A stretch of 33,966 nucleotides of DNA from NCBI GenBank assembly GCA_035547775.1, contig DASZUC010000030.1, positions 1-33,966 on the forward strand. Direction: 5' to 3'. This document shows positions 20,715 through 28,800 of the stretch, one piece after another; within the stretch, counting starts at the first letter, position 1; every line of letters starts with the position of its first letter. Position numbers and translations under genes: made by a program. This stretch comes from DASZUC01 sp035547775 (GTDB taxonomy: Bacteria > Patescibacteriota > Saccharimonadia > Saccharimonadales > UBA4665). The notes under the pieces were generated by a model. The model made no database searches, was not told where the DNA came from, and saw only the letters and a program-made list of their open reading frames with translations.

Positions 20715-21437
20715 ATGTCCAAGCAATTTTGGGGAGTGATCCTAGCAATCGTCCTGGTCTTTACTGGTGTTATTGTCGCGAGCGGCAACAAAAACGGTGG
20801 TACCGGTAGCAATGCCAAGGCCACATCACACATTGAAGGTCAAAGCAAAGACAACATTACCCTGGTGGAGTATGGTGATTATGAATGTCCTTACTGCGGT
20901 GATTACTACCCCACCGTTAAACAAGTTGCTGCGGAATACGCCACTAAAATCCAATTCCAGTTCCGTAACTACCCGCTCGTGAACCTGCACCAAAACGCCT
21001 TTGCTGGCGCTCGAGCCGCTGAAGCTGCCGCTCTACAAGGCAAATTCTGGCAAATGCACGACCTGCTCTACGATCAGAACCAAGCCTACTACGCCAGTGG
21101 CCAAACGCTGGCCAACTGGGTGGGCTCAAATGACCCTGAAAGTTATTTCATTCAAGACGCTCGACAGTTAGGCTTGAATGTTGGTCAGTTTCAGACTGAT
21201 TACGCTTCAGACAAGGTCAATAACGCAATTAACGCTGATTTAGCGGCTGGCAATAAGGTCAACGTGCAAGGCACCCCAACCTTCTTCCTCTACGTGAACG
21301 GCAAGAAACAACTGCTTTCCGTGGGCAACACCAAAGCTGCTTTTGAGCAGATCATCAATGCTGCCATTGCCAAGCAAGCTGGTAAAACTACTACCGCGCC
21401 AACCAGCGCTGGTACCACCGAACAAACCAAAAAGTAG
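20715..21437 (+). CDS. DsbA-family thiol:disulfide oxidoreductase, membrane-anchored
   Basis: A 240-residue thioredoxin-fold protein. An N-terminal hydrophobic anchor at residues 5-23 (FWGVILAIVLVFTGVIVAS) places it outside the cytoplasmic membrane. VEYGDYECPYCGDYYP carries the active site CPYC (about 58-61). The helical insertion (FAGARAAEAAALQGKFWQMHDLLYDQ) and the cis-proline segment NVQGTPTFFLYVNGK are typical of the DsbA/BdbD group. The C-terminus is a Thr-rich tail. It probably forms disulfides in exported proteins, such as the orphan proteins here with outside cysteine pairs. AAAAGGAG precedes the ATG, with a TATACT at 20681-20686 and no well-spaced -35. Confidence 0.92.
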   Translation: MSKQFWGVILAIVLVFTGVIVASGNKNGGTGSNAKATSHIEGQSKDNITLVEYGDYECPYCGDYYPTVKQVAAEYATKIQFQFRNYPLVNLHQNAFAGARAAEAAALQGKFWQMHDLLYDQNQAYYASGQTLANWVGSNDPESYFIQDARQLGLNVGQFQTDYASDKVNNAINADLAAGNKVNVQGTPTFFLYVNGKKQLLSVGNTKAAFEQIINAAIAKQAGKTTTAPTSAGTTEQTKK

Positions 21438-21454
21438 ATCTCAGTTCTTAGATC

Positions 21455-21547
21455 TTAGTAATAAAGGAACTGGCGCCAACTCGGGCGACTAATATGCACC
21501 GGCACGGTTTCGGCCGGACTTTCCACGACTTTTATTTTGACGGACAC
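21455..21547 (-). CDS. Possible 30-residue small protein with its own promoter
   Basis: Starting at a GTG at 21547 with GAGG five bases before it, the frame gives a 30-residue peptide that begins MSVKIKVVESPAET and ends with RPSWRQFLYY. An alternative GTG start lies at 21553. The composition (V, P, H, S then a W/R/F/Y end) looks protein-like rather than random. A good minus-strand promoter at 21659-21687 feeds it through a leader of about 105 nt. AGATCT-N8-AGATCT followed by ACTTTTT (about 21428-21450) downstream could be a weak terminator that overlaps the convergent dsbA-like gene end. I do not recognise the peptide. Confidence 0.42.
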   Translation of the reverse strand: MSVKIKVVESPAETVPVHISRPSWRQFLYY

Positions 21548-21564
21548 GCACACCTCACTTCACG

Positions 21565-21600
21565 CCGACCAAATACACTCCCATCTGTATGGGTGATCGG
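21565..21600 (-). promoter_or_regulatory. Hairpin in the leader of the short 21455-21652 transcript
   Basis: On the minus strand CCCAT-ACAG-ATGGG (21593-21580) forms a tight hairpin, and outer bases CCGATC/GGTCGG (21600-21595 with 21570-21565) can close it as a longer imperfect stem. It lies between the promoter and the GTG start at 21547. Confidence 0.45.
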
Positions 21601-21658
21601 TTTTGTTTAACTTTTTGTCTCTCCTGGCCCGCTCGCAACGAGTCATTGAAGTGGTTCT

Positions 21659-21687
21659 AGTGTAACGAAAGAAGTCTTTGCCGTCAA
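21659..21687 (-). promoter_or_regulatory. Promoter of a short transcript downstream of nadD
   Basis: TTGACG (21687-21682), a 17-bp spacer and TACACT (21664-21659) on the minus strand. Transcription would start near 21652, between nadD and the dsbA-like gene. The -10 box is the same as that of the 6793-7395 gene. Confidence 0.6.
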
Positions 21688-21696
21688 TGCTTACGC

Positions 21697-22302
21697 TTAA
21701 GCCAGCGACACATACAACCAGTGGTGTTGACTGTAGTGTTTAACGCTTGTGAGTAGCCCTCGGGCAGCTTGGTGCTGACGCAGAGCTGCGCGGATGGCGG
21801 TTGATGAAATCGCCGGGGCATGACTATCAAGAATGAGTGTTCGGGGAATGACTGGCCAGTGAGCCATAATATCGGCTCGCGATTGCTGCTGATCGGCATG
21901 GCAACGGCCAATAACTACTTCGCCAGCGGCCAACAATCGATCAGCGTAGGGCCAGCGGTCAAGATACATGGCCACATCGCTACCCATCAAAAATACTAGT
22001 TGAGCCTCGGGAAAACGGCGCTGCAAACGCGGCAAAGTGGCTCGGACGCTCAAATGTCGTTCGGGCAATTCTAAGACACTGAATTGCCGATGCGGCTTTA
22101 AGGCGCGCTTGAGCATGGCTACCCGATGCCCAAAGTGCTCACTACCGACTTTGCGCCGCGGCAGGCGCTCTGGCAAAAAATACACTCGGTCCAATTCGGC
22201 TGCTTGGACAGCTTGCAGTGCAAAAGCAATATGCCCAGCATGTACTGGGTCAAACGTACCAGCGTAAATGCCGACCCTTAGCTGCTTAACAGTACGGCTC
22301 AT
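21697..22302 (-). CDS. nadD: Nicotinate-nucleotide adenylyltransferase
   Basis: A 201-residue nucleotidyltransferase that makes nicotinate adenine dinucleotide from NaMN and ATP in NAD synthesis. The first strand and loop are VGIYAGTFDPVHAGHIAFA with the ATP-binding GxFDPxHxGH motif. LDRVYFLPER, the strand VFLMGSDV and SSTAIRAAL (the ISSTxIR motif) follow in order. The start at 22302 (MSRTVKQLRVGIYAG) is chosen because it lies 13 residues before the core strand and forms an ATGA overlap with the zinc-ribbon gene upstream. The open frame extends further upstream, but that part is the antisense of no conserved sequence. It is last of three coupled genes. Confidence 0.93.
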   Translation of the reverse strand: MSRTVKQLRVGIYAGTFDPVHAGHIAFALQAVQAAELDRVYFLPERLPRRKVGSEHFGHRVAMLKRALKPHRQFSVLELPERHLSVRATLPRLQRRFPEAQLVFLMGSDVAMYLDRWPYADRLLAAGEVVIGRCHADQQQSRADIMAHWPVIPRTLILDSHAPAISSTAIRAALRQHQAARGLLTSVKHYSQHHWLYVSLA

Positions 22303-22481
22303 TCGGCAGGTGCTCCATCGCAACAGCGAGTTTGATAGTGGCATTGCGGACAAGCAAAATGTCCATGTACCGGCTCGATTGGATAAAAACCACAAGCGTC
22401 ACAGAACAAGTAGGGCGACTTCTCCGCCACCATTTCGGCGTACGGATCATAGTCTTCGGCTACATTTTGGTTGGTGTCCAT
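22299..22481 (-). CDS. Small zinc-ribbon protein (60 aa)
   Basis: A 60-residue protein. An acidic N-terminal third (NQNVAEDYDPYAEMV) is followed by a zinc ribbon, LFCDACGFYPIEPVHGHFACPQCHYQTRCCDG, with two CxxC knuckles (CDAC, CPQC) and a further CC pair. The fold is that of small adaptor or nucleic-acid-binding ribbons, and no function can be given. It starts 2 bp after the TAG of the 469-residue gene and its TGA overlaps the nadD ATG, so all three are translated from one mRNA. Confidence 0.82.
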   Translation of the reverse strand: MDTNQNVAEDYDPYAEMVAEKSPYLFCDACGFYPIEPVHGHFACPQCHYQTRCCDGAPAE

Positions 22482-22482
22482 A

Positions 22483-23892
22483 CTAATATTTTACGGTTTT
22501 ACCACAAGCTGCGCAGCCCTTTTTGGCTTGCTTGAGGTCAAAATACACGTCCTTGGCACCACACTTACACTTACCGCCACCGAATTTAAGCGTATCTTTA
22601 GGATTGAAGCCGAGTTTTTTCGCATCATTGGCAGCGCTGCCACTGGACCGCACATCTACTAAGTCGCAGCTGCCTGCCCCGCAGAAACCACCACCAGGCG
22701 CTTCATCGCTAACTTTCTGGAATAAGTCATAGGCTTCCTGCTCACGGCCTTCGGCATAGAGCTGGGAGACATGGCGCATACCTTCGGCAGTTTGTTTGTC
22801 GAAGGCCTGCTCGGCAATTGTGATGTCGTCTTGGGCCAAGCGCAGCAACATTTGCTTCACAAATTCTTCAACCTCGCGTACGGCTTGGCGTGGATTAGTT
22901 TTATTCTCAGACAACATCAGTACAAAATCTGCCACCATAGTGGAATGAGCCTTCAATTGCTCTTGGCGCAGGGCTGCCTCTTCCCGAATTGCGTCGTAAT
23001 TCTTGGGGTGATCAGCAGACACGACCGAACCTTTAAAGAGATTAACCCCTCGAAGTTCGCTACCAACTTCATCTAAATGTTTCACGAACTCAATCAAGTC
23101 ATCATTGGCGAGCATTTGCGTGCCCAGCAAGTCAGTTCTGTCTTTGCTGCTTACATCCAAATTACGGCGGCGCAAAGCTTCTTGGATAACTTCATGGCTT
23201 AAATACACACCGGGTAAGGCAATCTGCTCGTCAAAACGACCTTCGCTCTCCGGGTCATAAATAAAGTCATAGATCATAACTTTTTCAATTTCTGGTACGA
23301 AACCGTTGTAGCCCTGGTGCTTGCGACCAGCTGCGAAGTCTTGTTCGTAAGCCTTAATGGCTTGGGCTGCACATTCGGAAATATTACGAATCCGTGTACC
23401 TTCCACTGCTACGCCCCCCAGTTTGCGCACGAGGTGCGGTGTGGCCTGCGCTACTCGCTCATGCACGCGTAAGGTTTCAAATTCGGGGTGCTCTTGTGGG
23501 GTGAGGGCGTTATGCGTCATTTGACCGATGTAAAACCCATGCGAGAAGAAGTCTTCGGTTTCTGGATCAAAACCTCGATAGACACGAGGAAAGTACTCGT
23601 CAGTCAACTTGCGGAGCCACTCAGTTGTTAGGCGGTGACAGCTCAGCCATAGGCCATCATATCTTTCGCGGGCCTCAGGGCTATGCTCACCAAATTCGGC
23701 ACGAGCGGCCCACACTGCATCGGCATCACTTAAGGCATCAACTGGTAATGGAACGTACTCACCCTGCTGCTTACGGCGGCGATTGGCCTCAATTGTTGCC
23801 TGCGCCTCCGTCCGAACTTCATCGCGAGCAGCTGCGACTTCTGGCAGTGTGTCGACATCGATATATGTAATTGCTTCGGCTGCTGCGGCCAT
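22483..23892 (-). CDS. Orphan cytoplasmic protein with C-terminal zinc-ribbon-like Cys clusters (469 aa)
   Basis: A 469-residue soluble protein I cannot place. It is largely helical and charged (TEAQATIEANRRRKQQGEYVPLPVD; AVWAARAEFGEHSPEARERYDG). A Gly/Cys segment near residue 410 (PGGGFCGAGSCDLVDV) is followed by KKLGFNPKDTLKFGGG, and a terminal ribbon CKCGAKDVYFDLKQ..KGCAACGKTVKY with CxC and CxxC pairs. The final part resembles zinc ribbons that bind nucleic acid or ribosomal partners. It is first in the operon with the 60-residue ribbon and nadD, under a leader with a terminator-like hairpin directly before its ATG (23894-23931). Confidence 0.82.
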   Translation of the reverse strand: MAAAAEAITYIDVDTLPEVAAARDEVRTEAQATIEANRRRKQQGEYVPLPVDALSDADAVWAARAEFGEHSPEARERYDGLWLSCHRLTTEWLRKLTDEYFPRVYRGFDPETEDFFSHGFYIGQMTHNALTPQEHPEFETLRVHERVAQATPHLVRKLGGVAVEGTRIRNISECAAQAIKAYEQDFAAGRKHQGYNGFVPEIEKVMIYDFIYDPESEGRFDEQIALPGVYLSHEVIQEALRRRNLDVSSKDRTDLLGTQMLANDDLIEFVKHLDEVGSELRGVNLFKGSVVSADHPKNYDAIREEAALRQEQLKAHSTMVADFVLMLSENKTNPRQAVREVEEFVKQMLLRLAQDDITIAEQAFDKQTAEGMRHVSQLYAEGREQEAYDLFQKVSDEAPGGGFCGAGSCDLVDVRSSGSAANDAKKLGFNPKDTLKFGGGKCKCGAKDVYFDLKQAKKGCAACGKTVKY

Positions 23893-23893
23893 A

Positions 23894-23931
23894 AAAAATA
23901 CCCTCTTCTCGAGAGGGCTTGAAGACCAAGC
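23894..23931 (-). promoter_or_regulatory. Two-hairpin leader ending in a terminator-like stem just before the start codon
   Basis: On the minus strand GCTTG-GTCTT-CAAGC (23931-23917) is followed by CCCTCT-CGAGA-AGAGGG (23917-23901, sharing a base) and TATTTTTT, which runs straight into the ATG at 23892. The stem plus T run looks like an intrinsic terminator. AGAGGG in its 3' strand is also the only candidate ribosome binding site, so the stem would hide it. It may instead be the terminator of the upstream operon, ending 24114. The rest of 23932-24113 shows no gene. Confidence 0.5.
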
Positions 23932-24113
23932 TTTGCTCCTGCTCGAGAGACTAAAAAAGCTGTATCGGACTTATCGCTTATCAACGCGAATCACCGTTGC
24001 GGCACAGTGCGAGAGTGTCACTCGCTTCCAGCTCGTTGTTTGTTAATGCCCCTTAGTGCCTAGTAGTGTAGCACTCGACCAACACACTAGATATAGTATT
24101 AATTACTTCGTTG

Positions 24114-24797
24114 TCAGTTCATCTTAAAACTGCGCAAGGCGTTGTAAAACAGCGTGTAGTCAGGGTTCAGCTGATAATCGGTATAGGTGAAGAAGAAGCG
24201 GTGCTTGGTGCCGTCGTTACTACGCATAATCACCGTGTTAACCCCGTCAGCTGAGCTCGTGCCGATCACATCACGCTCGGTATTATTGGCATCACAGAGG
24301 AAAGATACGCCTTGCCACTTAGCCAAGAAACCGGTGGCATTATAGGTGCCTACACCCGTGCGCGTATAGTTCTGACAGTCATCCGAGGCCGGTTCATCGA
24401 CCGTCAGGTGGTTATCTTCACTCTCTACTACCAGCATGCGGTTGACCGCAAAGTTGACTGGAATCGTATCTTGGTAGATCTCAATAACCTGCCCATCGCT
24501 GCCATTGGTACTCGTTTTCCAAGTAAAGCTCGTATAGGTGTGGGGCGGTCGTGGCGCCAATTTCCAGCCCGTAGGAATATCAATGCTAAAAACCCCTTCG
24601 TCATAGTGTTTGGTATGCGTAGCAAACGTAACTTTCGTGGTAATAGCTTTACTTTGATGAATCACCGTATCGGGCTTAATGTGGTGCAGGATCCAAATAA
24701 TCAGCACCACCATCGCGGTTATAAAAGCTAGCAAGAACAACCAAAGAAGTTTACGGCGCCGGGGATGTTTTTTGCGGCGATGATCGACCTGATACAT
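24114..24797 (-). CDS. Single-pass membrane protein with extracytoplasmic domain, unknown function
   Basis: A 227-residue protein. A very basic start (DHRRKKHPRRRK) precedes one span at about residues 18-37 (LLWLFLLAFITAMVVLIIWIL), so the N-terminus is inside. The outside domain of about 185 residues begins near KHYDEGVFSIDIPTGWKL, a PsbP/lipoprotein-like beta opening (F.I..P.GWK), and continues as alternating strands (KHRFFFTYTDYQL) to LFYNALRSFKMN, the usual end of such domains. Two cysteines (DDCQNY and FLCDANN) could form a disulfide. It is third in the operon with the LexA-like regulator, with only one base between stop and start. Confidence 0.8.
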   Translation of the reverse strand: MYQVDHRRKKHPRRRKLLWLFLLAFITAMVVLIIWILHHIKPDTVIHQSKAITTKVTFATHTKHYDEGVFSIDIPTGWKLAPRPPHTYTSFTWKTSTNGSDGQVIEIYQDTIPVNFAVNRMLVVESEDNHLTVDEPASDDCQNYTRTGVGTYNATGFLAKWQGVSFLCDANNTERDVIGTSSADGVNTVIMRSNDGTKHRFFFTYTDYQLNPDYTLFYNALRSFKMN

Positions 24798-24798
24798 A

Positions 24799-25275
24799 TT
24801 ATTCAGCCGGGCTAGTTTGTCGCTGCTTGAGGGTGGTAAGCCGTGGAATAAAGCTTTGGGCTGCGCCTTCCAAGCCCAAGACTTTTAGGGCGCCGATTAA
24901 AACGTAGAGCTGATCCAGACTGCTCTCGGCGAGTTCTGCACCTGCGTTTTCTAGCTGCTGAAAGGCATGTTCAACTTTTTCGACCAGCCATCTTTCCTCC
25001 CCTGGCGCAATCTGATTGCTGGTGATTTTGGTTGGCTCCGAGGCGGCAACCACTTCCAACGAGCGAGCCGAATGGTCACGCTTGCGCAAGTGCCCACGCT
25101 TGATAAGGTTGTCAACATGCAGCGCCACCGTGGCTACTGATGTGTAATTCAAGCCGGCCATAATTTCACGGTAGCTAGGGCTGTAGCCATGCTCAGTAAT
25201 GAAGTGTTCGATGTAGGTGAGCAGTTCTTTTTGCTTTTTGGTGGGGCGGATCGAGCCTGTTTGCTTTTCGTTCAT
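24799..25275 (-). CDS. LexA-like DNA-binding protein without the autoprotease domain
   Basis: A 158-residue protein. Residues about 9-70 match the LexA N-terminal winged helix: PTKKQKELLTYIEHFITEHGYSPSYREIMAGL, then NYTSVATVALHVDNLIKRGHLRKRDHSARSLEV. The C-terminal half (EERWLVEKVEHAFQQLENAGAELAESSLDQLYVLIGALKVLG...) is helical and lacks any S24 peptidase element: no Ala-Gly cleavage site and no Ser-Lys pair. It therefore cannot self-cleave in SOS style. The start at 25275 is chosen by the ATGA overlap with the preceding gene, though an in-frame ATG exists further upstream at 25350. It may repress its own operon in response to a partner. Confidence 0.85.
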   Translation of the reverse strand: MNEKQTGSIRPTKKQKELLTYIEHFITEHGYSPSYREIMAGLNYTSVATVALHVDNLIKRGHLRKRDHSARSLEVVAASEPTKITSNQIAPGEERWLVEKVEHAFQQLENAGAELAESSLDQLYVLIGALKVLGLEGAAQSFIPRLTTLKQRQTSPAE

Positions 25276-25655
25276 GTCCTCACAATTATGGCATCGACTG
25301 CTTCTAAGCTCAAGTGTTTTGGTACGGATAGGCCGCGACCTTCCCACCATTCGCCAAATTCTTCGCCATGCACCCAGTGCCCTGGCGTGGCCAAGGTCTC
25401 GTACATGGTGTCGCGTACGCGTTGATCACTTATATATATGCCATCGCCGTTATTCTGGCGAGGCTCAATTTCCACTTTCCAAGCTCTGTTCAACTCTTTC
25501 TTTACAATCGGAGCAGTCACGACTTCGTGACGAGCTACTAAGATCTCAGTGCGAGACGCCAGCAGACCGGCGTACTTAATGGCTCGATCACGGTGTGGAC
25601 GACGAGCAGATCGATCACAAAACTCAACAAATTTTTCAAGATCAGGAATATTCAT
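25272..25655 (-). CDS. Hypothetical protein coupled to the LexA-like gene (127 aa)
   Basis: A 127-residue soluble protein of unknown family. It begins MNIPDLEKFVEFCDRSARRPHRDRAIKYAGLLASRTE (helical and basic), has a middle with RAWKVEIEPRQNNGDGIYI, and ends with GHWVHGEEFGEWWEGRGLSVP and an HLSLEAVDAIIVRT strand. A nucleic-acid-binding role is possible but not shown. AGAGG lies before the ATG, and a promoter is visible at 25681-25709. It is first in a three-gene operon with the LexA-like protein (ATGA overlap) and the membrane protein at 24114-24797. Confidence 0.8.
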   Translation of the reverse strand: MNIPDLEKFVEFCDRSARRPHRDRAIKYAGLLASRTEILVARHEVVTAPIVKKELNRAWKVEIEPRQNNGDGIYISDQRVRDTMYETLATPGHWVHGEEFGEWWEGRGLSVPKHLSLEAVDAIIVRT

Positions 25656-25680
25656 ACTGAACCTCTTAAAGATACGCTTA

Positions 25681-25709
25681 TTATTAGTCCAACCTGAGCA
25701 CTATTGCAA
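25681..25709 (-). promoter_or_regulatory. Promoter of the LexA-like operon
   Basis: TTGCAA (25709-25704), a 17-bp spacer and TAATAA (25686-25681) on the minus strand, leaving a leader of about 20 nt that contains AGAGG. No clear operator palindrome for the LexA-like protein is visible beyond the TTGCAA itself. Confidence 0.5.
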
Positions 25710-25811
25710 GCATGAGCAATTATGGTTTGGTTGGTTTTTTAATTGCTCCCGGCTATTGATTATGCTTACGCCTTCCTTTTGTTGTAATAATGATCTATAG
25801 TTGCAAATACT

Positions 25812-28800
25812 ATGAGTGAACTACCTGAAAACGAGGACAGCATGCCTGAGACCCCTGCACCTGAGCAACAGCCCACCGAGCAACCAGTTGAAACCGAGAC
25901 CACGGTAACGCCTAAAACACCTGGGACCGAAGGTGCGACTAGCGAGGAGACAGTTGAGGACACAGCACCCGTAGAGGAGTCCGGCGACAGCGATGAAGCT
26001 GAAATATCGACCAGCGAAGTCGTGGTGAGCGAGGATAAAAAGCACCGTTTTCACTTTGGGCCAGAACGCCTATTGCCTGGCCCCTTACGCCGTCGTTTTC
26101 ACCATCATGCTCGTTTAGCCGGCTCTGTTGTATTGATTTTACTCATTGCTGTTATAGGCGGGGGCGTCTGGGCACTGCGCTCGCACCAACCAGCCGCCAA
26201 GCCAGTGGCTCGTTTTCAAGCGCCGATTGCTCCCTTTGCTCTGGTTTCAACCTCTCCGGCCAAAGATGCCACTGATGTTAGCACGGCCTCAAAGTTAACT
26301 TTTGATTTTAATGAACCGGTTGATCCGACCAAAATCACTAAAGATGTTTTTATCTCCCCGGCATCAATCAACGGCACATTTAGCCAAGGTAAAGATGCTA
26401 ACGAAATTGTCTTTACACCCAACCAGTTGTTGACTCCAGGTACCACGGTGAGTGTCATGCTGAACGGTACATTCCAAAGCAATCGGGGCGCTAAATTAGG
26501 CGCAGACCATTACTACACCTTTAATACAGCCCTAGCTGCTGACAGTGCAGTGTTTAGCGATAGCTACGCCTACGACAACCAATTAACCTCCCTTTCTTCG
26601 GGTCAGCAAGACACTTACTCCCTCTCTCTTGGTGGTGATGTCGGACCAAGCGTCAATGTAACGCTTTATAAGGGTACGATCCCTCAACTATTACAGTCAC
26701 TTGCCTATCAGACGATCACGAGCGAGGATGGCTACAGCTATCCATCATTTAGCAGCCAAAGCGTAGATGTGAGCAGCTTGCAGGCCGTGGAGTCGGCAAA
26801 AAGTGTCAAGAATAATGGCCAGTACACTGTGTCACAACCAGATGGCTTATATGTTGCTGTTGCTACCGACAGCGAAGGTCATCAAGTTGGCTTTGTGTGG
26901 ATAGATGTCACGAACTTTGGTGTCATGTTGCGCCAAGATGATCAAAAAGTTGTGCTCGATGCCCAAAGCTTGGGGGACCAACAGCAGGTCTCTACAAATG
27001 TGACATTCTACAACCTAGAGAATGGTGTCAACCAAATTGGTCAAGTGACGGTCAATGGGCTTACGACTGCCAGCTTGCCCTTTAAGCCCAGCTTGGATGT
27101 AGCAGTCGCTGATAACAATGGTGAGCAAGCGGTAATTCCTGTATCGATCCTAGACACCCAGGGTGATATTCGTGCCGATCAAGATCTCAGCAGCAAACTT
27201 GCCATCTATGGAATAACTGACAAACCGAGTTACAAGGTTGGGGAGACACTCAACTATTCCGCCTTTGTTCGTAGCGACAATGATGCGCAGTATGCCCTGC
27301 CAAGTTCAGGCCAACAAGTTAACTTATATGTATCAACTGACAAATACGGTACACCGCTGGCTAGTTTTAGTGCTTCGGTTGACAGCGACGGCATGATTAG
27401 TGGCAGTTTACCCATTACGAGCGACTGGTTAACTCCCGGTAATGATCATATTGCCCAGCTTGGCATTTTCGCTAAATCCGCTGATGGGAAAGTAGATAAC
27501 GCTGTGTCGGTCGCTGGCTTTACAGTTACTGATCAGGCAAATGCCACCGATACGGTAACAGTTCATTTTGCAAAAACCGACTACCTGCCCTCTGACAATA
27601 TCAGCGCTACGATCACCGCCACCGATGCCAAGGGCCAACCAATGGCCAATGCCGTCGTCAGTGTTCACACCTTAGCTGAGGACTATTACGAAAACGATCC
27701 TGTCTCTAATTTGGATAACTTTGGATCTCTTGGCTATGACGTTAAGGGCAGCCCACAGAGGGTTACTCTCAACGCCCAAGGGCAAGGCACTATTACAGTC
27801 GACCCCAAAGAACTACCTGCTGACGGCACCAGTCAACAAGTTACTGTTCAGGCCAATGTTCGGGGCACCAAAGGACCTGGTGCGGCAGGTGGTGCCACAG
27901 TCATCATTCACCAAGCAAGTGGGTCGTTGCTGTTTGCGCCCGGCCGTGATGCCATACCTCCTGGTCAAGCACTTGTGGGTAGGGTCTACGCCAAGCAGCT
28001 AGATGGCAGTCCTATGGCCAATGCCGCCATCCAATACAAACTGGTTGGGGCTAAAGGAGAGACGGAAACCACCCTGGCGCACGGAAGTACAACTTCGAAT
28101 GGCAACGGCTTAGCGGTGATCACGCTTACTGTGCCAGCATCTGCGTCGCAATATGACAGCCTGCAATTAGTTGCAACCACCAGCGACCAATACCACAACC
28201 AGCTGGAAGCCAGCAACTATTACTTTGTCGGAGCTAGTGACGATAAATACGATACCAGCGGTGCTGTTTTGGAACAGTTGGATGTATCTGGCTCGACCGG
28301 TAATGTGAGCGTTGGTGATACTGTCAATCTGACCATCAATACTCCTTCGGCCATCCAGGCCATGGTCACTATGGATCGTGGGCGTATTTACAATCAGAAG
28401 TTGGTTCACTTCAATGCCGGTAACAACACTTTCAGCTTTAAGGTGACTGCTAATCTAGCACCATCATTTACGCTAACCTTTGGCTATTTCGTTAACGGTG
28501 TTTACCACTCCGAAGGCACACAGTTTAACGTTAGCGAAGCCAGCCACAAAGCGAATGTGGCACTCACAGCACCTCACCAAGCCGTTAAGGCTAACAAATC
28601 AGTTAATGTGGCAGTCAATGTGAGTGATAGTAACGGTCATGCTCTTCCAGCAAGTTTGATCGTAGACGCAGTGAGTAGCAATGCCTACAATTACACCAAC
28701 CGGGTCACGCCACCAATCTTTGCAACCTTATTCACTCCTCAACCAATCATGACGAGCTCTTCGTCGTCACTAACGACTATCGGTGGAGGCGGTGGAAAAT

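Noticed and set aside
21497..21521. The minus strand contains GGAAAGTCCGG, identical to a conserved RNase P RNA word.
   Set aside because: The rest of RNase P RNA is absent: no downstream ACAGAAA-type region, and the dsbA-like coding end begins within about 100 bp. The word falls in frame in the 30-residue peptide (Val-Glu-Ser-Pro-Ala).
22303..22395. Longer N-terminus of NadD beginning at 22395.
   Set aside because: It would overlap the zinc-ribbon gene by nearly 100 bp; the ATG at 22302 gives an ATGA overlap and the normal distance to GTFDPVH.
23625..23870. Open frame on the plus strand opposite the 469-residue gene.
   Set aside because: It is antisense to a gene with consistent coding signal, has no ribosome binding site, and gives a low-complexity His-rich translation.
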